From assembly GCA_036785705.1 (NCBI GenBank), contig JAWUZG010000032.1:11984001-12048000 (forward strand): a stretch of DNA of 64,000 nucleotides. Direction: 5' to 3'. Source of the DNA: Acanthornis magna. Its lineage: Eukaryota; Chordata; Aves; Passeriformes; Acanthizidae. The notes under the pieces are model-generated. The model worked only from the letters and a program-made list of their open reading frames with translations, ran no database searches and was not told the DNA's origin. Shown here one piece after another: positions 49,801 to 63,900 of this stretch (the first letter of the stretch is position 1; the number at the start of each line of letters is the position of its first letter). The position numbers and the translations under genes were made by a program.

Positions 49801-52800
49801 ATGCAACTGTGATACAGAAGTACAGAAGTCATAGTATACTGGTAAAGAGTCAAATAATAAAGCCTTTCCTCTCAAGAGAAAAAAAAAGAAATATTCACTG
49901 GTTTTGTAATTTTAATATTTTTGCACCAAAATGGTTTTTATTTTGAGTCTGACTTTTCAGACACTTTTATGACACCAGCTCATTCATTCCAAGTCACGGG
50001 TATGCTCTGAAGAATGTCTGCAGAACCTTTGGAGTAATTCAACTTTTCTAAGAATTTCTATTAGGTAATTTTTTTGTATCACTGCAGATCACATATACAT
50101 AATATCTGCCTCCCTGCATCAGACCTGTGTTCTTAGCTATGTTGGTTAAATAAATTATTAAAGTTCAATAAGTTGGTAGCTATTAGAGCTTATACAAGTG
50201 AGAGCTGAATTGGGACCATTATTTCTCTTGAAGGTGATAGTAGATATATAAATTGAAAACATGCATAATTGAAGAGATTGTATGAGCTGAAGAGACATAT
50301 AAATTTGTTTCATGATTAATATCTATAAAAGCTTCAATAGCTGAATTTTCAAATGAGATCATACTCTGAAATGACAGGAGGGAGAAAGTTTGCATATCTG
50401 TGCATTGTGACCAGCATTTGAATAAAAGCTGAAGTTTTTATGCTTTTCAAAGTAAACATTTTTTTCATCTTTCTGAATGAGAAATAAAAATTTAGTTATG
50501 CTCTCTAACATACAAAGTGTGAACTTGTTTGAAGAATAATCAGACTGAAATAACAGGGAGACACTGGAGTTTCTTGAAACTTTAATAACTTTGAAAAGTT
50601 GTCTCCCTCCAGTTGGTTTACCAAAGTAACAGCAGTAATCTACAAGGGCTTTTGTAGGCCTGTCAGCTGGCACTTTAAATTGATGTCATTCATAGTACAA
50701 ACTCAATTAAAGTTTTTCTTATGAAAGAAGGAAAATTTAGATATTTGATAAAAGGATTCCTTTGACTGATATTGGAAAGCCTTTATATTGCAGACCATAT
50801 ACAGGACCAGCATTCAAAAACCTCCTCTGTGCCTTTTTTTCCTAAGGCTGCACAAGTCCGTTTCTCTCAGTCATTTTTCACTGCATTTTGTGCTCTGGCC
50901 TTTGACTGCCCTGGTGGCTCTCTCTGAACTTGCTCTAGTGTGTTTTCCTTGTGCCCTGGGAGCCCGGAGCAAGACACAGGATGCTGCACGTGGTCACCAA
51001 AGCACTGCACACAAGCAGAAATTCCGATGCATTCAGTGGCAGACGGAGCTCACATTTGCCTGTGCAGGGGAGTACATCAGCCCAGCGGTGAACAGATCCT
51101 GCACATTCAGCTTTTCATCCCATGGGGCTGAAATACTTGATCACCATTCAGCCTAGGTCAGTAACTGTATCAATCCCTGGAAGTTTTGGAAAACATTCTT
51201 AACTTTAATAACTATTTTTTCTCTTTGTCTTTGCTAGCATAAAAAGAAGACAAGTCACTGTCTAGTGAAAGGCCTTTTCTAGTCAGTATCACAAAGTGAT
51301 AGTGACAAAGTGCTTTGCTATGGCCTGAACCTAACCACTGCCTAAGGAAGATAAACAAATCTGTAAAAAAATCTGTAAATTTTCTAAATTCAGGGTAACT
51401 GTCCTGTTTAGTAGCGGTGGTTGCATTTTTTATAGAAGGATCAATTTTATGGCTTCCTCTTCATAGAATAAGCCTAAATTTTTATTTCATACTTGTTTAG
51501 CCCTATTGGCTTTCATCTTCCAGTTAGGACTAGTCCCCATTTCACTCAGTAATGCCAAATTTGTCATTATATACCTCTTGATTAGGTCTTCCTGTGGCCA
51601 TCTTTTCAATGCCATCAGAGAAGATATTTGCTGAGGAATTAGTTCTGGAATGTAGCTAAAGAAAGAAAGAAATGAGATAGGCTGTGTCCTACAAAATTTT
51701 CAGTTCTAGGGCAATAACATAGAATTCCTATTTTCCATTAGGACTCATGGTTTATTATTTGATAATAATTAATCTGTGTTAGATGTAAAGGAATTATTTC
51801 TAAATGGATATTTAATGATGCAACTATAAAACATATTTGACTTTGCAGCAATCTTGGGCATGTTAGAAGACATTCATATTGAAATTCCACGTGTTAAGAT
51901 GACAGAAGCCACATTTCAGCCATTTGCATAATCATGGAAGCTCACTGAAACAGAGTAATAAATTTATTGATCACTTAGTTACAACCTGAGAATTGACAAA
52001 ATCCCACTGTCATCCTCTCAAGATGGTAAAAGCATAGTTTTATTTCTCTCCAACAGTTACTTTTATCCAAAGATATTTAAAAATGTTAAGAGGGGAGGAG
52101 GTTCTCAGTTGATTTTTATGCTGGCATTGTGTCATATTTTTATTTTCAAGTCTTTGCACTCAGAATAGCTTACAAATTGTGAACTCTAGATAATAAGGAT
52201 CACCCTGGAATATTGTCTGCCTTTTATGTGTAAACAGCTCTGTGCCAGGGTTCACAGTAGAAAGTGATGTGTTTATCTGCCAGATACAAATGCATTCTGA
52301 ACATAGATGGACCTGCTTGAAAGTAATAGGAGTTCAGCCTGGTATTTAATACAACATTGTTTGAAAGCTTTCTGTTGAATATGTTTAACTTTGTCCAGAA
52401 AACACAGAGGCACATACCCCTCTCGTCTCATAAAAGACCAGACATCTTCCATTTCGTTTAGATCACTGGCTTGCTGCTGAAGTTTTGTTAAATTTGCGCA
52501 TCTGTGAAGCTATTTAGTATATGTGGTAGACATTAACAGCTAATTTACACATTTGTATTGAAGGTCAAGTGTTAACATGCTATTGAGGATTAACTGCTCC
52601 CCTCTCTTTCTTTTGGTGAATTTATACATTAAAATACTTTCACTGCAAGAAAAAACTGTCAGAAAAATAAATTAATTTTTGGTTGTGTTCTACTTGTGCT
52701 TATTGAAGAAATGTGTATTTGAATGAGGAATCTTTCCTCCTCGATACAACTTAACACAAGTTGTCCTTTCACTGTTGCTTGAAAAGCAAATTCTTATGTT

Positions 52801-55800
52801 TATGATATTACACTCTCATACTAGGAGAGAATATATCATCTCAAATAACCTTGGATTGGCTAGGGACATTACAGGATTAATTAGAAAAAGATGCTGACTG
52901 AAAAATAAACAAAATTTATTCTGAAATTAATAGTTAAAACAAGAACCCTGAAAATCAAAACTATGTTTCTTCAAGTTGGAGTTAGGGAAAGAACTGAATG
53001 TCAGTGTCTGTTATTTCATTATGAAGGTATTTCTCTGCCGTAAAATATGTTATTTATGGACTTTATGTGTGAAATTAATACTTAAGCCCAGTTATGATGA
53101 AGGCTAGAATTAGGAAAATTGTTGCTTAGGAAAATGGCTGAAACATCAATTTTGCTATTTTGGGCTTGTTGTCCCAGGGTATACTCCATCTGCATGTGCT
53201 GAGTGAAGCTCTGCTCACCCCAGATATAGAAGAAAAGGAAAAATGAAGGATAAAGAAATAGTCAGAGGTACAGGATTGTTGCTATATGAGAAAACACTAA
53301 ACGTGGTTATTTCACAGCATGTAAAAATAACCTTTGTATCACACAAGTGGGAAGAGATATCCAATGAAACCATCAGATACCCGGCTCAAAACAAACAGAG
53401 AGAAGAGCTGCTGTTCAAACTTAATTAAACTTTGGTATTTATTGCATTGGGATGCTGGGCCGGCCAAATACTATACAGGTTTTAATAATGGATGAATTTA
53501 CAGAGTAACTGTTAAATCTGGTCATCTATCTACAACTTCTGAATGAAGCAGTTCCTCAACATGCTCTTTTCAGGAAGCTGGAGAATCTTGTAGGGAAAGG
53601 ATCAATTTTTAGTCATCTTCTATTCTTTTCTTAAGCATAGTCACAGTCCCATGGGCAGATAGGGCATGTTGGGTTAAGAAGCCTTCTGCTTAATTCTGTG
53701 TTCAAACATGATTTTTGCCTAGCCAGGAATCCATGTGGCTTTTCTGGCAGGCAGGATTTCTCCATATAGCTGCTTCTTTCAAAGATTTCATTGCAGTAAA
53801 CACAAAGCTGAGATTAAATATGGATAGAAAGACATGATATCTATAAATAGTTATAGTGTAGAATATTAACATTATTTTCTTATACTCTGCTGAAGTGTAT
53901 GTACAATTGCATTTAGCTGAAAAATTTCATATGAAAAGAGAAAGTACCTGCAGAATATTTTAAAGATATTTTTGGTTTCTTTTTCTTTTCCTAATCTGCC
54001 CACCAACAGTAGTTCAGTATTGTCCTTTAATTAGAATTTAGTCTAGTTTTGTTTTGCTTTGGGGAGATGCTGAACACCTGTGATAGCAAGAACAAAAAGA
54101 AGTTGGAAAAAACGATAAAACTGGATGGTTATAAAAAAGGGGTCATTGAAATGTTACATTACATTAATTGTACAGAAAAAGCAATTTCAAGAAAGCTGTT
54201 GTTACTTAGCTTCCCATCTATTGTGTATTGTTTTACACAGCAATAGACAGACACGTAGGGAGTCTTCTTTTCTGTAATGCATTTGGAAGGAATGTCTGAC
54301 AACATGACTTTTCCTTCTTAGGTCCAGTTCTCCTGTTCTGGACTAGATTAGGAGGTACGAAGCCACATCAAAAGATAGAAGTTAATGCATATTATTTGTA
54401 TTTACATAATAATACCTGTACATGACATGCTTGTATGTCTATTATTTGTGTTCCTATTTCCTTTCTTAAGCTTTTGCTGTCTACTAAAAAATCTTAGTAA
54501 AACAACTGAGAACTTCTTGATTGAAGTTATGCTCTTTCCATGATATGCCATGATAAACCATTCATCAGGCATCTGCTGTTAGGTTGCAAAAATAATTCAG
54601 TAGCAATTATAAAAAAATTCTCTGTTTCTCCAGGCTTCTCACGTAGATATTAAGGACAATAAACACTTTCTCTTACTAAGATGGAAATTGAGTGGGGGGG
54701 CAAATCTACTTGCTTTGTAACAACGTATTAAGAGATGCTGTATTGAGGGACAAATACTTCTTTTAATAACGTCAACATCTCTCTTGACAGAAAGGTCATC
54801 AGGAAAAGTATCATTACAGATATTTGCAGGGATCTGGAAACTTTAATAAAATCCCATTTGAATGATGCAAGATTATAAAATAGGAAAGATGAGTCCAGGT
54901 GAATTAAACATGTGTCTGTACCTGTAGCTTTGATTAAAAATGTACATATTTATTTAAAGTGTTTTTTGGCCTTGTTTTCCTAGTATCTGGTTGTTCCTTA
55001 GCTAGTGATCACCTCCAGAATTAGTACTATATTTTGTTGATAAAGTAGCAAGAAAAAAAAGAGTTATGCCTAAAATTTCTTCTGCCTGCTGAAGTTACTC
55101 ATAAATATTGCAGTGCCTAAGTTTTGAGCCCAGCAGCATCAACAGGTGACTATGTTCCCTACTTGAGCAGTTTTAGGGTTATTTTAGGTTAATCTCAAAA
55201 AGCCACAAATGGAGCTAAATGAATGCAAATAGTGCATATAAAATATGCAAAAATTGCATATAAAAATACTGGGTTTGAGTTCTTTGCCTCTGAACCTCAT
55301 GTCTCATCTTCTTTAAAACCTTAGAAGTGAGTAGGAATCCTGGTTGACAGCCAACACCACCACTGTGTTTCTTGAAAGAATATGGTAACCATACTCTATG
55401 TCAATACTCTGTAACAATACTATACCCTAACAATAGTTGGGGTGCCTATCCTACTATGGACCTGTCTAATGGCTGGACTTCTGACAAGTGGAAATGAGAC
55501 TCTGTGCTCCCTTTTCTTGAGGAAGGCCTAGCATTTGTATGGAGACTTTGAAACATAGATTCAATATGCAGAATTATGGCCAGTCTATCTTCAGCAACGT
55601 TTAATTTTTTATGATTTTTTATTTATTAGATTATTTGGGTTGTGCTGAGTGATGCCAATGTTTTCTATTAGTATTATGAATGATCATAACATGCTCAACA
55701 CTTTTGACTACTGTAGTGACTAGTAGCTTTATCTCCAGATTTTGTGATCCATGTCACAGGTGCTCCAGAACTGGTCATGAGGCCTGTGTCCAGACTGTGC

Positions 55801-58800
55801 AGACTATCTAACCCCTTAACCACTCTTGAGGATAGAATGGGGTATCTTGGTTGTAACTTTAAAGTAAAACAGAAAATAAAACTATCATCAATTTCTAAAA
55901 CTTTTTTTTCGCACTTGTGCAAGTTCCCTTTAAATATTAAATCTATTTAAACTATATTCTGTGACTGAGGGCATATGGGGAACTATTTGTATTACTGTGG
56001 AGAATGAATGAAGGTGATTAGGGATAAGAATTTGAAATTCTTTTTCCCCCAAAGTTTTACCTTGTATGTGTAAAAAAATTAATGTTAAAAATATTACATA
56101 TTTTTGCATATTCTTTTCTTTCTTTTTCTGGGAATCATTCTCTGTTTCTGCCAATGTCTGATTAAGCAGAGGGATACAATATCCAGTGAACAAAAGAAAT
56201 ATATTTTTAATATAGCTGTGTTTGAGGTTTAAATATACTCTAGCTGTTTGTGTAGGTGTTTTTTACATGCCACCCTTGGAGAATTTTAGCGCTTGTGACC
56301 TGTATGGCTTAGGAGAAGCCCCAAGGAATGACGAAGTAAAATGCAGAGACAGATAGAGAAGGATTGAAGGATCAGAGGTCAGATAGTAGGAGATATTGTT
56401 TATCAGATTTACTTCTAGAATAATTTAAGATAGAAACGAACAAGTAGCCCAAAATTTTTATTATCTAGTAATCTCATTATTCGGATAGAACATCTCTGAG
56501 GAACAAAAATTTCAACAGTGCTTCCACCCACTTTTTATATCGTTCATTAATCACTTCTCAATCAGAAAGGATAATCTCCTGGCCCTGGCATGCTAAATCT
56601 CTTCTTTCAGCAAATTCTTAATAAGAAAATATGCCTTTAGTGAGTCCCCAAGGTTAAGATTTTCTTTCTCCTTTACTATTTAACTTCTTGAAACAACAGA
56701 GAAGAGATGCTGGTTGTTTTAAGTCAGGATATTACATGTGTACAATTTCTTTACCCATGGTGTCTCTGACAATGCTCAGGGCTTACACTTTAAAGTCCAG
56801 CCTCTGCTCACACATGTCCTACAGAGAATTACTCAGTTTTAACTGAGCATAGACACTGTGGCTCCAGAAAAAAATTCTTGTGATCTTTTTTTCTACAGAT
56901 GATGAATAAAATCAGCGGATGCGTTTTGGATTTAGAGATAAGCAGTCAGTTGGGATCTGATACAATACTATTTGTTGAATGATGCCATTGTACTTAGTAC
57001 AATGTTAACACAGCAGGTTTCTCAATGTTGGCCAGAGAATTTCAATGCCTGGTTCCATTAATATTCACCCTCTTAAACCTGGTCACCCCACTCACTGCAG
57101 AATCAGGAGAGATTCCATCCTTAGATCTAAATAAGACAATTAATATGGTTTAAAAAAAAAAGAAAAGGCAAAAAACCCCAGATTCTTCTCTGTCTTTCTG
57201 ACTCACTCTTGCAATGTAATAATGGAGAATCAGTATGTCCTTAGGTCTGCACATGGCTTGGGAAGTCACTAAGTATGTTGCACAGAAGTTCTCTGAAAAT
57301 AAGTAGGGGTGTCTTTGATCCCAGCAAAGAAGTGGTATCAATCTGTGCTGTGTAGCTCACTGAAAAGAGCAGAGAAATAAAAAATTTTGTACTGTTTTGT
57401 TGTCAATGACCACTGTAGGTTTTCTGGCTGAAGTCTGGTAATAAAATTTTTGATATTCAGGTTGTTCATGGGATTATATATCTTTTATTCCATTTCTCTC
57501 TGGATATATAGAGGGTGATTTCCATAGGTTAGGTAGAATGGAATCTGGCAATCTAAGCAGAATTTAAATTACTTTATTGCTTATTCACTTCAAAATTATA
57601 GCACCTGCCTCTTTTGGGTGCAGAAAAGGTTTTCCAGGATTAGACACAAAATATGATTGTGATTTAAAATGCATCTCTCAGAAATGTGTCCCTTTGTGTC
57701 AGTTCATCTTCTGTTCTGACTAAATTCAGTTGCAAACACACACAGGGCAGTGTGTAACCAGAATATTAAACTCAGTTCCGTCCTGTATATCTGCAACACT
57801 GAAGTTTTCTTCATGTAAAGTCTTTATTCAGAACCATTTGGCATAACTGGAATAAAATCCTTGCATAGAGACTGACAAATGCTAAAAATAACAGGATAAA
57901 ATCCTGCCTTCCTTCCATTGTGGGTCCTTATCCCTGTATCCTTTTCCTTGTAGACTTTTTGCAGTGGACGTCCTGGGATGTTGCCTAGAGCACCACTGTC
58001 AGCTTCATAGTCACTTCAGTCCTTTTCCTACTGTGCAACAGTCTTTCATTGTCTTATCTTTGCCTGTGGCTTTTCTGTCTTTTTTGTTTGCTCTTTGTTC
58101 TTTCATTTCATTGATCCACACTCTAGCAAAATCCCACACAGAGAAATGGTCCTGCCAACACCTATCATCACCATTCCAGAAAAAGCACCGAAGTGATAAT
58201 ATGATAGTTTCCCCTGTAAGTTATACCACTTTACTGCGCTTTTTAAAGTATCAGCTACTTAAGATCTGTTTATTGTCTTTTGTGAAATGGCCTGCAGAGT
58301 AGGATCCCATATTAATATGACTTTTTCAATATGTGTAAAAAAGGGACCAAAATTTCATGTTAGACTCATGAGATCCTTGATAAGGCTTGTTTTGGGCTGC
58401 ATAATTAATGGCATAAGGTAAATAACTAATTTATAAATTAAACATGTATGCAACTTTTTAATGTATGTAAGTAATTATTTAATTTGTTCATGTATTCTTT
58501 TATATTTTTCAGTGAAACTATTATAATTAATGCTATTTTGAGAGCAAATGAGTGTAAAATTGCAGATGTCTTTGAAGGAACAGACTTCATTTAAGCAGGA
58601 GGTGGTAATTGAAATAATTGAACTTCGCATTGTAGTTAAATTCGCCTCCTGCTTCTTTCTTTTAACAGTCACAAAAGAATATGGAATTAAGCCCTTTAAA
58701 CTCTCAGATGAGATTAATTTCATGTCAATGTACTTGAGACAAAGATAAAAGTAAGAGGAGTGCTTCAAATGGGGCTTCCATGTTCTTCCTCACAAAACAA

Positions 58801-60589
58801 CTCCTGTTAGAACAAATCTTTCTGACAGGACTTTCTCTTCAGATATAAAAAAGACAAGGCTGCATAGAGTCAGAAACTGGCAGGCCTCAGGACAGGTTTT
58901 CCATACATTTCAAAATGCTTATGTGTCTGTGGGGCCTGTTCCTTGGAGCATGAGGCACACTGCCCTGACAGCCAGACATCCTTGCTGTGGATGTCCTTCC
59001 CACAGCTGAGTGGGCAGCCCTGGGTGTGGGGAGGACCGGGCAGTGGCTCCCTCCAGCCACTGCCCCATCCCTGATGTGCCTGCTCCGCTCTCCACAACAC
59101 CCAGGCAAGACAATGGGTATTTCCATCTGTCTCTGGTAACAAAAACAGCCGAGAAGGCTTTGTTCCTGCCTTTGGTCCTGCTCCAATACCATTCCTACGC
59201 CATAACTCAGTCTCCATGGCTTTGCCAGCTGTGCTGTAGTGATCTGTCCTTAAAAAGTCTTGTAAAAAGGAGGAGTTTTCTTCCCCTTCACCCCATGCAG
59301 TGCAGACCATTACCCCTCACTGACACATCTTGAAGCACTCCAGCAGCACTCTGTTGGCTGGGAAATTGTGGATTCAGTGGTTCAGGGTCCTGCTGAGGGC
59401 TTGTAGCATGTGGGTGACCACTCCTGCAAATGAAGCAGAAATCATAAGCAGTTGTTCAATTGTCATATCTGAGAGCACATGGCTGAGCCTGAGCACTTAA
59501 CGCTTTGGAGGAGAGAGGGGGAAAATATTGGCTGTGGGTCAGCCAACAGGTTTAGGAGAAGGTAGGTTTTGGAACAAAGTGGGAAATATGGAGGTTACAG
59601 CAAAATGAAATGAAAAATGGAGCCGTGGGATCTCCCATGGTATAGAGATGAGATCCAGCAGACTAATAGGCATTGTTAACACTATTGTTCTTATTGAATA
59701 AGTTCCCAGGTAGAAGCCTCTTTTGGACAATACTGTGTTCCATTTATCTTCTCTTTCCTGTACTGGATGAGTTTTTTTCCCTTTATGACCATCTTAGAGT
59801 TTCTTAAACCATGTTCATGTACTACAAGTTTATACTGTGTCATGCTGTGTAACAGTTTGCTTGTCTAGTTCACACACCGTGCAGCTCTTGCAGTAGATAT
59901 AAGATACTGACAAATTCCCCTGGAAAGTATGAGTTCTTCAGAGTTATTGAGCTTTCAATGTGAAACATGAAATAGTGCCTTACAAAGAAAATAATTTCCC
60001 TATTTTCTGTTGCTTTTTGACTGAAAGGCTGCTCCAAAGACATAATAAAATAATTTCGACTAAAATGAGAAGAGAAAGAATGGTTATGGTAACTATGATG
60101 ACAAAGATAACAGTAAATTCCTATCTTCTGTGTTTAAACACAGGAGTGTGCTTTATGACTGGTTTCAGGAGGCATAACCATTCTCCTCATTCTCATTAGA
60201 AAAGTACATGAAAGGTATCTGTAAGTGATCCCACTATTAAACATCTCCTTTTGCAAATAGAATCCTCCAGACTAGAATCACACTGAGCTAGAACCATGCC
60301 AGGTGCTTCTGAGACCCCTCTGTCAGAGAGCTTTTAAACCATACAGTTTATAACAGTCTGTTTCACTTCTGCTTTGGTTTTCATAAATGGGTAACTTTAG
60401 AGGCAACAAATTTTCTTTTTTTCTTTGACAACTTAGATGATCAGGCTTCACATAACAACATTTTACCTGTATTTGACATTTCTGAAACCTGCAATTTAAA
60501 CTCCTGGTTTAAAGTCTAGCTTTGGAGCTCACACCTAAAAATGAGTTGAAAAGCTAGGTAATATTTAGGAGAGAACCAGATTTGCCATC
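46884..60589. other. Intergenic DNA, distal block
   Basis: About 13.7 kb without a recognised gene or transposon. Moderately GC-richer patches at about 50880-51130 and 58870-59340 contain the longest open frames here, but these resemble no known protein and lack splice or start context. The remainder is AT-rich. Confidence 0.7.
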
Positions 60590-60940
60590 TGGAAGCTCTG
60601 GAGCTGGATGCAGGACTCTAGGTGGGGTGTCATGAGAGTGAAGTAGTAGGATCACTTCCCTCAACCTGCTGGCCACACTTCCTATGATGCAGCTCAGGAT
60701 ATGGTTGACTTTTGGGCTCAAATGTACATTTCCATGTCATGCTGAGTTTCTCATTCATCAACATCCCCAAGCCCTTCTTCTCAGGGCTGCTCTCAATTCA
60801 CTCTCCACCCAGCCTGTACTTCTGCTTGAGATTGCCTGGGCTCAGGTGGGCCCAGGAGCAGGACCTGGCACTTAGCCTTGTTGATCTTCGTGAGGTTCAC
60901 GTGGGCCCACCTTTCAAATCTCTCAAACCTTTGTGGCGGA
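60590..60940 (-). mobile_element. CR1 LINE, ORF2 C-terminus fragment (antisense, decayed)
   Basis: On the plus strand the segment carries GAGCTGGATGCAGGACTCTA, GGTGGGGTGTCATGAG, CTCAACCTGCTGGCCACACT, TCTCAGGGCTGCTCTCAATT, CACCCAGCCTGTACTTCTGC and GTGAGGTTCACGTGGGCCCA. This is the complement of the 3' part of CR1 ORF2. On the minus strand it translates in part to KYRLGGE-stop-IESSPEKKGLG; the family motif has Trp where this copy has the stop, so the copy is dead. Confidence 0.92.
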
Positions 60941-63900
60941 GACAGAATGTGTCAAAGAAATAATATTGAACCTGAGATCTGGATGAATTGCCAATTTCTT
61001 TTTGCTGAACTGGCCTTGGCTGGCTGAATCTGGAAGATAGAAAACCTGGTCATGGAGAAAGAGCCTGAATCTTCTTCTTTTTTTTTTTTTTTTTTTTTTT
61101 TCATGCTTTCTGAATACTGTTTTCTAAAACTGCAAGTTTTGCTATAGGATTTTTAATTAATTTTATTTCATTCTATGGAAAAGCAGAAAAAAGCGCTCTG
61201 TGAAACCATATGCTGTGCTTTTCTTTGTTAAGGTCTGTAAGGGTATACTTCAATGAGGTTCTGCCTGGAAATAATTATCTGCTTGAAATTTAATGTATGC
61301 TAGAAAATTCAACACAGAAATTGTACTCATTAAATCAAACAAACAACTCCCCAAACCCTTTCATGCACACACAGGTCCTTTTACCCACGCTAGATAAATA
61401 AGTAAAGAATCTCCCTTGTTCATCAGAAGAATTAATTTATACACCTCATTTGGGTAAGAGTTACTTGGCCTGCAGGCATTATAACTACAACAATACATAT
61501 GTTTACATCACAGTTTCCTCTTAAATTTTTAGAATTCAGTTATAATAGGGACTTCTGGGAATCTAGAAATTGGTAACTTCTGCCTACCCTGTAAGAGTTT
61601 GCAGATTCCTCATGTCACATAGCTAACACAGATTCTCTGCATCTAGCCCTGCATGACCCTAACAAAAAGTAAAGTAAGTTTTCTCTTCCCATAGTCTATC
61701 TGTTCAGCTAAGATAGTAATGAATTTACAGGCTACCTAGCTTATCCAGCTAATGTAACAGTTCCTGGCAATTCTTTAAATTGTTGATGAGCATCATCTCT
61801 AATTCACCTGCTGAGACCTCACACTGTCTGCTTGCCTCCCTTTCCCTTGTAGGCAAATATAAACCTTTATGCAAGCATTTGTAATTCAGTTTTAAAGCTA
61901 GGTAGTATTGTTTCAGGGCCCTGGTTTGGATCTTGCTGACTTCCCTTTGCAATGCTAACTTCAATAGGGTCCATCTTGGTCTGTGCTATAGCTTCGAAAA
62001 CCTCACTGACAAGCTGTGCCTACATTAGGGTCCTGGTTTGGGCCTGGAATTCTCTTTTGGAGTCTTTCAGTTGGAGAGACCAGAAATGAATTTACTCCCT
62101 TCTGAGAAAATTAGGTCAGAAGGTGCACTCCAGGAACTCACTTGCTCCAGGCCAACAGTTCACTGGCTGTCCATGGGACCAGAGCAGGGCTAGTTTATGG
62201 TAAAACACCCGAAATGTGTATATTTGTCTATTGTTACCAAGTGTACGTCCTCAGAACTAATTGTTTTACCTTTAAATCTGCTTCTATTGGCACCTCTACC
62301 TCTTGCTAATGGAAACAAAGCCTCAACAGCCCACAGGTTTTTTTAATTTTTGTGCTATCTTTGCTTGACTTGTTGTAACTAAAATGGCTAGAGGCAAAAT
62401 ACTCAGTTTGATAAATTTAGCTGCTGTTAACATAAGCAGTTACCGCTTCTCTTTATATGTTGCTGATGTAAAAGGGAATTTTTAGGCTACTGATGATGTG
62501 AATGCCCATAATTGTAGTTCTAAGAGTGTGTAGGTGTAGGACTTGTAAAAGGGGTTATGTTAATGTGGAAAATAGGTTTCAAAGAAAAGTGAGGAAAGCA
62601 TTAATCCGTCCTTCTGCCCGCAATCAAGAATGAATGTTCGCAAACCATTCCTGGTCAGTATTTGTGGAACCTAGAAAGACTTAGAGTTTCTTGTTCTATA
62701 ATTGTAACACAGTATGCAAAATGTTATAATTTTTTCCTAATAAAGAATTTAATTTCCACAGAAGGACAGAAGTTAAAAGATACATAAGCAGAGTTATATA
62801 AAACCTTTTTCAACATTTCCTTATAATAAGTGGAAATTGGAAACTTGTCTGAATAGGATTCCTTAATGGATATTCAGATTTTCAAAATTTTACTTTGCAT
62901 GTTTAAATTTTTTTTGAAAATTCCAGTCAAAGTGATAGTCTTTTTTGTTTCAATCATTTCCTTTCATCATTCTCTCTCCTTTGCTCCTCACTAACAGTAG
63001 TACCATGAGAGGAAAGACAATTTTTTTTTGCTTGTGCTGTAATCTGAGATTATGTCTTTTAAATTATCTAGTCTTCACAGATTTTTGAAAAGTTGTGGGG
63101 GTTTTTTGTTTCTTTGGGTTTTTTGTCATGGGCAACCTTTTTCAATCTCTGTAAAAACTGAAATTGGTGAATACTTGGTAGAGAATTTTTAAATTTCCAT
63201 AGCTAAAATGGCCAAAGAAATTCAAATGCCATTTTCCTCCAAACTGTTTTTTTCAGACAGATCCCAAAATAATGCTCAAGCTACACCTGTACCATCCCTA
63301 TAGAATAATTGAACATGGTTCTCATAGCTCAGAAACAACCACGCTGAATAACTATTGCTGCTACAAATTACCTGAGTGTGCTCGAGTTCAGGACTACAGA
63401 AGCTTCAGAAGATTTCTGTTAATGGATTTCTGGTGAGCCTGGTCTCTTGAAGAAGGACAAGTAATCTGTTCTTGCTGTCAGGAGTAGAGTGAAAGCAGGA
63501 GGGGGAAATGGAATAAATTCAAAGCGTGTGAGACAGAGACTGGGTGAGAGTCAGAGAACTGGAGAAGGAACTGGTGAAAGCATTTGTGACGAGTTCAGAC
63601 AAGAAAACAAAATATTGAATTTTGCTGTGAAAGTTTGGTGGGAAACAACAGATACCCTGTTATTTGGATTGGAATCAGGGGAATAAATGGGAAACTGGAA
63701 TTCGACTGTTCGAAAGCAGAACAATGAGAACAGGAATTAGGACTGAAGAGTTAAAGAACGAACTAGGCTGGTCATCAGTAAGGTCTTTTACTGAACATAA
63801 GTAGGTCTTTTTACAGAACAGTTAGCCATCTCTTGAGTGAGGCAGAATCCCAGGCCTGGGAATGGTGTGAGAAAAACTATGATTTGATCATCTGCCTCAG

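Noticed and set aside
50788..51156. 122-codon plus-strand frame
   Set aside because: No known domain; composition looks like translated non-coding DNA, with no supporting start or splice context.
51852..51932. Acceptor-like TTTGCAG followed by an open segment (LGMLEDIHIEIPRVKMTEAT) ending in TAA
   Set aside because: About 27 open codons after a CAG is common by chance; no upstream partner exon and no family match.
56900..56983. Acceptor-like TTTTTCTACAG followed by a 27-codon open segment starting ATGATG
   Set aside because: Same reasoning: short, no donor, no homology.
58870..59340. GC-richer patch with a 146-codon minus-strand frame and others
   Set aside because: Frames are open in several registers on both strands, as expected from composition. 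No family resemblance, splice sites or promoter context. An unclassified old repeat remains possible.
60684..60963. Two plus-strand frames of 63-83 codons
   Set aside because: They are antisense to a CR1 ORF2 fragment.
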